Below, piece after piece: positions 33,705 through 43,145 of a stretch of DNA of 64,000 nt. This DNA comes from Gemmatimonadaceae bacterium (lineage in GTDB: Bacteria; Gemmatimonadota; Gemmatimonadetes; Gemmatimonadales; Gemmatimonadaceae). The notes beneath the pieces are model-generated. The model was not told the DNA's origin. It made no database searches and saw only the letters and a list, made by a program, of their open reading frames with translations. Every line of letters begins with the position of its first letter. The stretch's first letter is position 1. The stretch lies in contig JADZDM010000017.1 in the NCBI GenBank assembly GCA_020851035.1, positions 96,708 through 160,707 on the forward strand. Direction: 5' to 3'. A program made the translations under genes and the position numbers.

Positions 33705-35165
33705 ATGCGCACAGTGCCATTCCGCAGGGCCCTCCTGCTTCTCACCGGCGCCGCGCTGGGCGCTCCGACACTTCCCGGACAGTCGCTGGTGACCGGCGTC
33801 GTCCGTGACACCGTCTCCGGCCGGATCTTCGCCGGCGCAGCGATCGAGCTCGTGCCGGCGAGCGCACCATGGCTGTCCGGCTTCAAGGCCCGCAGCGATT
33901 CCGTGGGTCGGTACACCATTCCCGACGTCGCGGCCGGCCGCTACATCGTCGGGTTCCTGCACCCGGACCTCGACTCCGTCGGGTTGTCGCAGGTGAGTCG
34001 ACCGCTCGACGTGCGCGCCGGGAAGCGCCGCGTGAGCGTGGACCTGAGCCCCCCGGGCGGTATGGCGCTCATCGCACTGCTGTGCGGCCCCGCGGCAGGT
34101 GGTGACGGCGCCGTGCTTGGCCGCGTGCGGGCGGCGAGCGATGGTCGCGGCGTGCAGCGCGGGCGGGTGACGGTGCAGTGGGCGCTGCCGAACATCGACG
34201 CCACGGGACTGCGCACCGATCGCGTCGAGCGCGTGACCCAGGTGGCGGACGACGGACGCTTCCTGGCCTGCGGCGTGCCGACGGGTGTGCCGATCGTGGT
34301 GCAGGCGCACGCAGGCGATACGGGCCACGGCTCGTCGAGCGGCGCGGTGCGCCTCGAGGTGCCGGAAGAGGCCGCGCTGCTCCACCGTGACCTGCTCGTC
34401 GCCGATGCCCGCGCCGACTCGTCCAGCAGACCGATGCCAGCCGACTGGTCCGCCACGACGCCGCTCCGCGGAACGGCGCGCATCGCCGGGCGTGTGATCA
34501 CGGTGAACGACGCGCCACATGCCGGCGCCCGCATCATCGTGCCGGATGCGCAGCTCGAGGTGCTGACCGACTCCAGCGGCACATTCCAGCTCGCAGGACT
34601 GCCGCCCGGCACGAGAACGGTGGAACTGGTGACCATCGGATTCGTTCCGCAACGACAGGTGATCGACCTGCGCCCTGGCCGGGACGCCGTCGTGCGCTTC
34701 CACCCGCTGGACCGGGTGCAGGAACTCGATGTCCTGACCGTCCGCGCCAAGCGCGACCTGACCGGCTTCCACCGGCGCAAGCGGACCTCCACCGGGACCT
34801 TTCTCACCGCAGAGGACATCGCACGCAAGAACGCGTACAGCGTCGGCGAGGCGCTGGTCGGCGTGAACGGCCTTCGCTACACCGGCATCGATCCGCAGAC
34901 GCTCAAGCCTGCGATCGGCGGCCGCTTCAATTGCAGCGCGAGCTTCTTCCTCGACGGCGTGAGCGTCGCGTTGGCCGACATCGACGGCATGCTCGGCGTG
35001 CGGCAGATCGGCGGCATCGAGGTGTACACGAACGCCTGGGAAGCGCCGCCGCTCCTGACGACTGGCGCCCGGTTCCTGGGGCCGGACGGTCGCGACCGGG
35101 GGGCCCCGAACCTCAACTCGGGGTGCTCGACCGTCGTCGTCTGGACGAAGTCCTACGTGCCGTAG
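33705..35165 (+). CDS. Secreted TonB plug-like protein with two carboxypeptidase-regulatory domains (copy 1)
   Basis: The 486-residue product has a signal peptide, a CarboxypepD_reg domain (VTGVVRDTVSGRIFAGAAIE, then RYTIPDVAAGRYIVGFLHP) and a cysteine-containing middle segment. A second CarboxypepD_reg domain (IAGRVITVNDAPHAGARIIV) is followed by a TonB-receptor plug-like domain (LDVLTVRAKRDLTGF, then FNCSASFFLDGV and IGGIEVYTN). It stops at TVVVWTKSYVP, where a receptor would begin its barrel. No beta-barrel follows. Two plug-domain cysteines may pair. GGAG precedes the ATG at 33705 by six bases. It is the first of three tandem paralogues; function unknown. Confidence 0.8.
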   Translation: MRTVPFRRALLLLTGAALGAPTLPGQSLVTGVVRDTVSGRIFAGAAIELVPASAPWLSGFKARSDSVGRYTIPDVAAGRYIVGFLHPDLDSVGLSQVSRPLDVRAGKRRVSVDLSPPGGMALIALLCGPAAGGDGAVLGRVRAASDGRGVQRGRVTVQWALPNIDATGLRTDRVERVTQVADDGRFLACGVPTGVPIVVQAHAGDTGHGSSSGAVRLEVPEEAALLHRDLLVADARADSSSRPMPADWSATTPLRGTARIAGRVITVNDAPHAGARIIVPDAQLEVLTDSSGTFQLAGLPPGTRTVELVTIGFVPQRQVIDLRPGRDAVVRFHPLDRVQELDVLTVRAKRDLTGFHRRKRTSTGTFLTAEDIARKNAYSVGEALVGVNGLRYTGIDPQTLKPAIGGRFNCSASFFLDGVSVALADIDGMLGVRQIGGIEVYTNAWEAPPLLTTGARFLGPDGRDRGAPNLNSGCSTVVVWTKSYVP

Positions 35166-35340
35166 CGCCGGCACCGCCGTCGCATCAGCGTCAGCGGCGG
35201 GGAGGGTGCTGCACGTCGTACGGAATGCCGTCCGGGCCTGCCCTGTCTTCCATGACGTGCACACCTCCGTCTCGCGACGTTGAGTCACCGGTTGCCGTCC
35301 GCCACCGCATCCTCCCCGCTCCATCCACACCGAGCACCGC

Positions 35341-36798
35341 ATGCGCCGTCACCCCGCGACCCGATGGCTGCCGACCGCGCTCGCCGCCCTGCTCGGTGTG
35401 TCGTCCGTGCACGCCCAGGCCCTCGTCACCGGCACCCTCCGCGACAGCGTCCACGGTCGCCCTTTCGCCAACGCCACCGTCGAGCTGGTCCCGGCACACG
35501 CCCCCTGGATGTCCGGCTTCACCACCCGCAGCGATTCCAGCGGGCGGTTCCAGATCGCCGAGGTCCCCGCCGGCAAGTACCTGTTCGGCTTCCTGCACCC
35601 GCGCCTCGATTCGCTCGGCATGGACCAGGTCACGCGCACCATCGACGTGAAACCGGCGCAGAGCCGCGTCACCGCCGACCTCGCCCTCCCCAGCGCGCGC
35701 ACCCTCGCCGCCATGCTCTGCCACACCCGTCGCGACAACGCCGGCGTGCTGCTCGGCCGCGTCTACGATGCGCGCGACGGGCACCCCGTCACCAGCGGCA
35801 CGCTGCTCGTGCGATGGGGTGAGCTGAGCGTGGGTGACAGCGGCCTGCGCAACGATGCCGCGCAGCGCACCGTCTCCCTCGGCGGCGATGGCCGATTCAT
35901 GGCGTGCAACGTTCCCACCGACGCCCCGCTGCTGGTGCAGGCCGTCGCCGGCAACATCGCCGACCCGGCGTGGGTCACGCCGCGCAGCACCAGCGGACTG
36001 ATCGAGCTCACGTTCGCGTACGACACGCCCCTGCTCCGCCGCGACCTCTATGTCGCACCACAGGCGCCCGACAGCAGCATCGCCACCGACACCACCGGCA
36101 CGCGACGACGGCGCGGCACCGCACGGCTGGTCGGGCACATCATCGCGGATGACGGCACGCCGGTGGCCGGCGCCCGCGTGGTCGTGCGTGAGGCGGGCGC
36201 GGAGTTCGTCACCGACACCAGCGGGTCGTTCCGCGTCACCGGGCTGCCACTCGGCACCCACACCGTGGAAGTGATCGCGCTCGGCTACACCCCCATGCGC
36301 ACCGCGGTGGACCTGCGCCCCGGCACCGACGCCGTGGCGATGTTCCACCCGTCGCGACGCGTGCAGGCGCTGGAGGAAGTGACCGTGCGCGACGCCGCAG
36401 ACCACACCGGGTTCGCGCTCCGCCGGCGCAAGGGCAACGGTTTCTTCCTGGACGCGAACGCCATCGAGAAAAGCGGGCAGCTCACACTGCCGATGCTGCT
36501 CGTCTCGGCGCCCATGTTGCGCATGACTGGCCGCAACGGGTCGATCCGCGGGCGCGGGCGGTGCGAGCCCACCTACTTCGTGGACGGCCAGCCGTTGCTG
36601 ATGCCTGGCGACGACCTGCCGGTGGTGCGCGACATCGGCGGGATCGAGGTGTACAGCAACGCGGCAGCCGCGCCGCCGCAGTTCACGGGGCCGAACCGAG
36701 AGTACCGGCCCGACGCCAACGGACGTGACCGTGGCGCCGCCAGCCTGAACGCCTTCTGCGCCACCATCGTGATCTGGTCCAAGGCGTACGTGCGCTGA
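35341..36798 (+). CDS. Secreted TonB plug-like protein with two carboxypeptidase-regulatory domains (copy 2)
   Basis: The 485-residue paralogue of copy 1 has the same architecture: signal peptide ending near VHAQA, first CarboxypepD_reg domain (VTGTLRDSVHGRPFANATVE), a second (LVGHIIADDGTPVAGARVVV), then a plug-like domain. The plug has ALEEVTVRDAADHTGFALRR, RGRCEPTYFVDGQPL and IGGIEVYSN, ending CATIVIWSKAYVR. The two cysteines of the plug are kept. No barrel follows. The 175-bp gap to copy 1 may hold its own promoter. Very similar motifs but different linkers suggest an old local duplication. Confidence 0.8.
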   Translation: MRRHPATRWLPTALAALLGVSSVHAQALVTGTLRDSVHGRPFANATVELVPAHAPWMSGFTTRSDSSGRFQIAEVPAGKYLFGFLHPRLDSLGMDQVTRTIDVKPAQSRVTADLALPSARTLAAMLCHTRRDNAGVLLGRVYDARDGHPVTSGTLLVRWGELSVGDSGLRNDAAQRTVSLGGDGRFMACNVPTDAPLLVQAVAGNIADPAWVTPRSTSGLIELTFAYDTPLLRRDLYVAPQAPDSSIATDTTGTRRRRGTARLVGHIIADDGTPVAGARVVVREAGAEFVTDTSGSFRVTGLPLGTHTVEVIALGYTPMRTAVDLRPGTDAVAMFHPSRRVQALEEVTVRDAADHTGFALRRRKGNGFFLDANAIEKSGQLTLPMLLVSAPMLRMTGRNGSIRGRGRCEPTYFVDGQPLLMPGDDLPVVRDIGGIEVYSNAAAAPPQFTGPNREYRPDANGRDRGAASLNAFCATIVIWSKAYVR

Positions 36799-36806
36799 CG
36801 GCGGGG

Positions 36807-36812
36807 TATATT
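36807..36812 (+). promoter_or_regulatory. Possible -10 element before copy 3
   Basis: TATATT matches the -10 consensus at five of six positions and stands out in this GC-rich DNA, within the imperfect palindrome GGGGTATATTTCCCC. It lies about 90 bp upstream of the third plug-protein gene. No good -35 element is seen at the usual distance. Confidence 0.3.
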
Positions 36813-36898
36813 TCCCCTGTCGCCGCCGGGCGGACGTTCCCCGGCGTGCCTCCGGCAGGCCGGTGCCTGTCGCGTGACCCGCCCTGCAGAGGAATACG

Positions 36899-38332
36899 AT
36901 GGAGTCCGTGCGGTTTCACAACAGGTTCGCGGCGTGTGCACTCGGCGCCCTGCTCCCCGCCGCACTCGCCGCCCAGACCATCGTCAGCGGCCTGGTGAAG
37001 GACAGCCTCACCGGACGCGCGCTCAAGGGTGCGGTGATCCAGCTCGTGCCCGCCGCCACGCCCTGGCTCGCCGGCCGCATGACGCAGAGCGACTCGCTCG
37101 GTCGCTTCCGCCTCGACACCGTCGCGCCCGGCCAGTACCTGTTCGGCTTCCAGCACCCGCGCCTCGACTCGCTGGGACTCGACGGCGTGACGCGCACCAT
37201 CGACGTGGACCGCGCCGTGCGCGTGCTGCGTGCCGACCTCGCCGTGCCCAGTGGCCGGACGCTCGTCACCACCTTCTGCGGTGACCGCCCCGACAGCACC
37301 GGTGCCGTGATCGGTCGCGTGTTCAACGCCGCCGACGGTGAGGTCATCAGCGGCGGCAGCGTCGTGGTGCGGTACGCCCAGATGCGCATCGACGGCGGCG
37401 GCGTGCGCCGCGTGCCGGTGCAGGTCGTGGCACCGTTCGGGGCCGATGGTCGCTACGTCGCCTGCGGTGTGCCCCCCGATGCCGCCGTGATCCTGCAGGC
37501 GCGTGCCGGCACCGGCGACGCGACCACCCGGCTCGGCACCAGCGCCGAGATCGAGATCGCCTTCGCCCCGAAGGTCCCGCTCGTCCATCGCGACATCCTG
37601 ATCGCGATGCGTGCCCCCGCCGTCGCGGCCGACGGTGCCGCCCCCTCCGGCCGCGCCGCTGCGGCCCTGCCACGCACCGGGACCGCGCGACTCTCCGGCC
37701 GGATCGTGGCCGGCGACGGTGCCCCCGTCGGCGGGGCCCGGGTCTCGGTGCAGGACACCGACGCCATGGCCACCACCGACAGCACCGGCAGCTTCCAGCT
37801 GTCCGGCCTGCCGGCTGGCACACGCGCCATCGAGATCGTCGCCATCGGCTTCACGCCGGTGCGGTCGTCGGCAGACCTGCGGCCCAACCGCGATGCGACC
37901 GTGGCGATCAACATCGGCGCCCGCATGTCCACGCTGGCCGAGGTGAAGGTCACCGCCCCCACCGATCGCAGCGGCTTCGCGGCGCGGCGCGCCATCGGCA
38001 ACGGCTTCTTCCTCGACGCGGACGCCATCGCCGCACGCGGCTCGCAGAACGTCTCGTCCGCACTCATCACCGCGCCGAGCCTGCGTGCGAACGGCTTCAA
38101 CCGGGTCGATCCCACGCGCCCCAACGTCTCCGGCCGCGGCAACTGCAAGCCGAGTGTCTACCTCGACGGCATGCCGCTCAGTGACGGGACTGCCGGCCTC
38201 GATGACATCCTGCAGGTGCGGCGTGTCGGCGGCATCGAGGTATATGCCAGCGCCACCGAGGCGCCGCCGCAGTTCCGCGGCCCCGGCAACTGTGCCACGA
38301 TCCTGATCTGGTCGCGCTCGTACGTGCCCTGA
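36899..38332 (+). CDS. Secreted TonB plug-like protein with two carboxypeptidase-regulatory domains (copy 3)
   Basis: This 477-residue third paralogue has a signal peptide, a CarboxypepD_reg domain (VSGLVKDSLTGRALKGAVIQ), a longer Ala/Pro-rich middle, a second CarboxypepD_reg domain (LSGRIVAGDGAPVGGARVSV) and a plug-like domain. The plug shows LAEVKVTAPTDRSGFAARRA, RGNCKPSVYLDGMPL and VGGIEVYAS, and ends CATILIWSRSYVP. The plug cysteines are conserved and no barrel is present. AGAGG precedes the ATG at 36899 at good spacing. It is convergent with the metallo-hydrolase gene after only 18 bp. Confidence 0.8.
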   Translation: MESVRFHNRFAACALGALLPAALAAQTIVSGLVKDSLTGRALKGAVIQLVPAATPWLAGRMTQSDSLGRFRLDTVAPGQYLFGFQHPRLDSLGLDGVTRTIDVDRAVRVLRADLAVPSGRTLVTTFCGDRPDSTGAVIGRVFNAADGEVISGGSVVVRYAQMRIDGGGVRRVPVQVVAPFGADGRYVACGVPPDAAVILQARAGTGDATTRLGTSAEIEIAFAPKVPLVHRDILIAMRAPAVAADGAAPSGRAAAALPRTGTARLSGRIVAGDGAPVGGARVSVQDTDAMATTDSTGSFQLSGLPAGTRAIEIVAIGFTPVRSSADLRPNRDATVAINIGARMSTLAEVKVTAPTDRSGFAARRAIGNGFFLDADAIAARGSQNVSSALITAPSLRANGFNRVDPTRPNVSGRGNCKPSVYLDGMPLSDGTAGLDDILQVRRVGGIEVYASATEAPPQFRGPGNCATILIWSRSYVP

Positions 38333-38350
38333 ACGCCGCGCCGCGATCGT

Positions 38351-39328
38351 TCAGCGCGCGCCGCCCAGTTCCCGGGCCCAGGCCGCGAACGCCCGCTCGT
38401 GAAACGTCGGCCCGAAGAGCGCCCACTCGCCGAGTGACGGCGACAGCCTGAAGGCACGACCCGCGTCCGCCGGTGCCGTCCCCGCGCGGAACGCCGCACG
38501 CGCCGCCACCTCGATCTCACCCAGCACCGCGAGGTAGCGATCGATCGCCGCGCTGTCGGCCACCGGGCCGTGACCGGGCACATAGGTCGTGCGGCGGTCC
38601 CGCCGCAGCGCACGCACCTGTCGCGTGAGCTCCGTCGGCAGCGCGTCCACGAAGTTCGGGATCATCCCGTTCCAGACCAGGTCCCCGGTGAACACCACCG
38701 ACGGGTCATCCAGCTCGATGCTCACGTCACTGGTGGTGTGACCGGCGCGCGGCACGATGCGCACTCGCCGCTGTCCGAGATCGATGTCCGTCGCGGCATC
38801 CGGCGCCAGGATCAGCGCATCACGCAGCGCCGCCGTCCGCGACTCCACGGCCGGCAGGTTCTTCGCCAGCACCTGCGCGCGCGTGGCGGCGGTGGTGCAG
38901 ACGCGCGTGGGGAACCCGGTCGCGATGTGCCCGTCCACGCCGTTGGCATGGTCACTGTGGTAGTGCGTGAGCACCACGTGCGTCGGCCAGCGCCCGGTGA
39001 GCTGGCGCGCCTGGGACGAGAGCCAGCGCGCGCCCTGCGACGTGAACAATCCCTCCACCACCATCACGCCGTTGCGCCCCGCGATGATGCCGCCGTTCGC
39101 GAGCGTGGTCCGGTCGCCACTGAGCGGGTCGGAGACCAGTGCCCAGGTGCCGGGCGCCACCTGCTCCAGCCGCCCCCACGGCTCCGCGGCCACCGTGACG
39201 TGGCGCGCGCGCCCGATCCACATCGCCCGCGCCGCCGCCGGTGCGCAGGCGGCCAGCGCCAGATGCGCCGCACAGCTCCCGAGAAAGCCGCGCCGCGAGG
39301 TGCCGTGACGGCCCCCGGGCTCAGGCAC
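38351..39328 (-). CDS. Tat-exported MBL-fold metallo-hydrolase lipoprotein
   Basis: The 325-residue product begins with a twin-arginine signal (SRRGFLG, residues 11-17) followed by a lipobox LAAC with Cys28, so it should be exported folded and lipid-anchored. The metallo-beta-lactamase motif THYHSDH supplies His122, His124, Asp126 and His127. GHTTSDVSIEL and a later FTGDLVWNG complete the metal site. The substrate is unknown; the enzyme may be a general hydrolase rather than a true beta-lactamase. Its start overlaps the end of the YpdA-type gene by 8 bp. Confidence 0.9.
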   Translation of the reverse strand: MPEPGGRHGTSRRGFLGSCAAHLALAACAPAAARAMWIGRARHVTVAAEPWGRLEQVAPGTWALVSDPLSGDRTTLANGGIIAGRNGVMVVEGLFTSQGARWLSSQARQLTGRWPTHVVLTHYHSDHANGVDGHIATGFPTRVCTTAATRAQVLAKNLPAVESRTAALRDALILAPDAATDIDLGQRRVRIVPRAGHTTSDVSIELDDPSVVFTGDLVWNGMIPNFVDALPTELTRQVRALRRDRRTTYVPGHGPVADSAAIDRYLAVLGEIEVAARAAFRAGTAPADAGRAFRLSPSLGEWALFGPTFHERAFAAWARELGGAR

Positions 39329-40330
39329 CGACGACCTGCTGCCGGTGCTCGAGGATGCGCGCCGTGATCAGGTCACCGTGGAACCGGCCGTTCTCGATGA
39401 ACGTCTTGTTCGCGTCGAAGCCGGACGCCAGCACCCCGGCGATGAAGAGGCCCGCCAGCGGCGTCTCCATCGTCGCCGGGTTGTGCGTGGGAATGCCGGT
39501 GTCGGGGTCTATCGGCGCGCGCACCTGTCGCAGCAGCCCGGTCTCCGGCATGTAGCCCAGCATCGTGAAGACGTGCTGCGCGGCCAGCCGCTCGCGCACA
39601 CCATCACACTCGACCTCCACCCAGTCGGCGCCGATCTCCGTGACCCGGGCGTTGAACCGGGCCGCGATCGCGCCGTCCTTGATGCGCGCCTCGATGTCCG
39701 GGCGCACCCACGGCTTCACGTTCGCATCGAGTGCCGGGCCGAAGTGCACCAGCGTCACCCGCGCCCCCGCGCGATACAACTCGAGCGCCGCATCCACCGC
39801 CGAGTTGGCACCGCCGACCACCACCACGTCCTGGTCGTACGCCATGTGCCCCTCGAGGAACCGGTAGTGCACATGCGGCTGCCCCTCCCCCGGCACGTCG
39901 AGCCGGTTCGGCAGGCCGAAGTACCCCGTCGCGATCACCACCGCCTGCGACTCGGTCACGCGCCGCGCGCCGGACCGCCGCGACGACTCCGTGCGCCAGC
40001 GGCCATCACCAAGCTGCGTGAGTGCGTCCACCGTCTCGTACTGGCGCACCCGCACGCCGAAGTGCATCGCGACGGTGCGGTAGTACGCCAGCGCATCGCG
40101 GCGGGTGGGCTTGGGGCCGCTCACCGGGAACGGCACCCCGCCGATCGAGATCTTCTCGGCCGTCGAGAAGAACGTCATGTCGGTGGGATACGACGCGATC
40201 CCGCTCACGAGGCAGTCACGCTCGATGATCACGTTCGTGAGCCCGGCGCGGTGCATCGCGATCGCGGCCGCGAGCCCGCACGGGCCGGCACCGACGATCA
40301 CCACGTCCACCGGCTCCGCCGCGGCGGTCA

Positions 40331-40334
<4 letters not shown>
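39321..40334 (-). CDS. ypdA: YpdA/Bdr-type flavoprotein oxidoreductase (putative bacillithiol disulfide reductase)
   Basis: The 337-residue FAD/NADPH protein has the N-terminal FAD-binding GAGPCGLAAAI and a second dinucleotide-binding motif VVVGGANSAVDAALEL. It has the YpdA-typical TFFSTAEKISIGGVPF and a C-terminal LFIAGVLASGFDANKTFIE. The thioredoxin-reductase CxxC is absent, as in YpdA. In bacillithiol-making bacteria this enzyme regenerates the reduced thiol; whether this organism makes bacillithiol cannot be told here. It overlaps purA by 4 bp (ATGA) and the downstream hydrolase by 8 bp, so the three form one unit. Confidence 0.88.
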
Positions 40335-41626
<1,292 letters not shown>

Positions 41627-41722
41627 CGGTATCTCATCCCTGGCGCGCCTGGTCGGCAGCGCACAACTGGCTCGTGTGCCGGCGTGGATGGAGGGCCGTG
41701 GACACGGCATCACCGCACGCAA

Positions 41723-41754
41723 AACGCCACGCGCGTGGAGCGGCGCGTGGCGTT
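41723..41754 (-). terminator. Intrinsic terminator for the small membrane protein gene
   Basis: AACGCCACGCGC at 41723-41734 pairs perfectly with 41743-41754, with an 8-base loop. On the minus strand the stem is followed by TTTTGCG, giving a short T-run. It lies downstream of the small membrane protein gene and upstream of purA, so it separates the two transcripts. Confidence 0.75.
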
Positions 41755-41801
41755 GGCGAAATGTACGGTGCCGCCGGGGACCTGCCACCCCTGCGGGTCG
41801 C

Positions 41802-41975
41802 TCAGCGGTCCGGCTTGTCCCGCAGCGCGATGAACGGGAAGGCGCAGGCCAGCGCCATGCCGAGGATCGGTGCGACCACCGGCCCCATGTTGTAGACCAC
41901 GTCCATCAGCAGGGACGGCACCACGAGGTACACCTTCACGAAGGCGTACATCCCGGTCAGGATCGACTCGATCAT
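41802..41975 (-). CDS. Small membrane protein of 57 residues
   Basis: The reading frame from the ATG at 41975 encodes 57 residues with two hydrophobic stretches (YAFVKVYLVVPSLLMDVVYN and PVVAPILGMALACAFPFIAL) and a charged tail (RDKPDR). GGAG lies about eight bases before the ATG and a terminator follows downstream, so it looks like a real transcript unit. I do not recognise the family; a two-helix inner-membrane protein is the simplest reading. The 5' region toward the DUF456 gene (92 bp) is free of other features. Confidence 0.65.
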   Translation of the reverse strand: MIESILTGMYAFVKVYLVVPSLLMDVVYNMGPVVAPILGMALACAFPFIALRDKPDR

Positions 41976-42067
41976 CAGGCGGCTCCGGTTTCAGGGGCAG
42001 GCGACGGGCGTGACGGACCGCCCTCGGCAGGCAAACTAACCGGGTTGCAAGCCGTTCCCGAGCCCGC

Positions 42068-42568
42068 TCAGCGTCCCGCCGCCGCCACCAGCAGCCACCC
42101 CCCGATCACGCACCCGGCCACACTCTTCAGCGCCGTCGCCACCGCCCGGCCCACCAGCGCCCCGGTCGCCGCCCGGGTCGCCTTGCCGTGGTTCCGCTCC
42201 ACGCTGTACTCACCGAGCATCGCCCCCGCGAACGCCCCGGCGAACGCCCCGATCACCGAGCCGACCACCGGCACCGGGATCCCGACGAACGCCCCCACCA
42301 GCCCGCCGAGGATCGCGCCCCACGACGCACGCCGCGACCCGCCGTACTTCCGCGTGTACTTCCCCGCCACCGAGAACTCGAGCCACTCGGCCCCCACGGC
42401 GATCAGCGTGACCAGCACCAGCGTCACCCACCCGATGGCTGGCGGCGTCACCAGGAAGTGATGCGCCGCGCCAGCGAGGATCATCAGCCAGATCCCCGGC
42501 AGGCCGAGCGGGATCATGAGCAGGCCGGCCACCACCGCGGCCAGGAGCACCAGGACGTCAGGAGTCAT
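42068..42568 (-). CDS. DUF456 domain membrane protein
   Basis: The 166-residue product has four or five membrane helices. The second begins IPLGLPGIWLMILAGAAHH and a later segment (ASWGAILGGLVGAFVGIPVP, then VVGSVIGAFAGAFAGAMLGE) is the glycine-rich repeat region typical of DUF456. The function is unknown. The ATG at 42568 directly precedes the first helix; an upstream in-frame start adds only a charged extension. Confidence 0.85.
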   Translation of the reverse strand: MTPDVLVLLAAVVAGLLMIPLGLPGIWLMILAGAAHHFLVTPPAIGWVTLVLVTLIAVGAEWLEFSVAGKYTRKYGGSRRASWGAILGGLVGAFVGIPVPVVGSVIGAFAGAFAGAMLGEYSVERNHGKATRAATGALVGRAVATALKSVAGCVIGGWLLVAAAGR

Positions 42569-42628
42569 GCCCGAACTTACGCAGCGCGGGGCGCGCAGTT
42601 TCCGGACTGCCTGCCTCACGCCACACGT

Positions 42629-43144
42629 TCAGCGCGCGGGCGTCGCGGCCAGCAGCGCCCGCAGGCGCGCCCGCACCGGCGCCGTGTTCCAGTCGGCGGC
42701 GCCACGATGCCGCTCCACGATCCGGCCCGACCGGTCGATGATCCAGGTGGTCGGCACCATCTCGAACCCGTACACCGCCGGCGGTGGCGCCGCCTCCAGG
42801 TACACCGGCAGGCCCGGCGCACGCCGCCGCACGAACGCCTGCACCGGCGCGGCGCGCTGCGGCGCGATCATCGCGAAGGCCAGCCCGGAATCGGGAATCG
42901 CGCGCCGCAGCGCACGGAACGACGCCAGCTCGGCCACGCACGGCTCGCACCAGGTGGCCCAGCTGTTCACCACGATCACCCGCCCGCGCAGCCCCGCCAG
43001 CGACGCCGGCCGGCCATCCGGCGTGAGCAGCTGCCACGACAGCGCGCCGGACCCCGACTCGGCGGGCACCGCCTGCGCCCGGAGCCGCGACGGCACCGGC
43101 AGCAGGACGAGCAGCAGCACGCCCACCCGCGCGACACCGCGCAC
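42629..43144 (-). CDS. TlpA-like thiol-disulfide oxidoreductase, secreted
   Basis: The 171-residue product has a signal peptide (VARVGVLLLVLLPVPSRLRAQ) and a thioredoxin-fold domain with the active site Cys66-x-x-Cys69 in SWATWCEPC. VPTTWIIDRSGRIV is the cis-Pro strand typical of TlpA/ResA. It should act outside the cytoplasm as a reductant of disulfides or haem-ligand cysteines. The GTG at 43144 lies one base after the stop of the TonB-dependent receptor, so the two are coupled. The receptor's plug carries a Cys-x-x-Cys pair that this protein could act on. Confidence 0.85.
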   Translation of the reverse strand: MRGVARVGVLLLVLLPVPSRLRAQAVPAESGSGALSWQLLTPDGRPASLAGLRGRVIVVNSWATWCEPCVAELASFRALRRAIPDSGLAFAMIAPQRAAPVQAFVRRRAPGLPVYLEAAPPPAVYGFEMVPTTWIIDRSGRIVERHRGAADWNTAPVRARLRALLAATPAR

Positions 43145-43145
43145 C

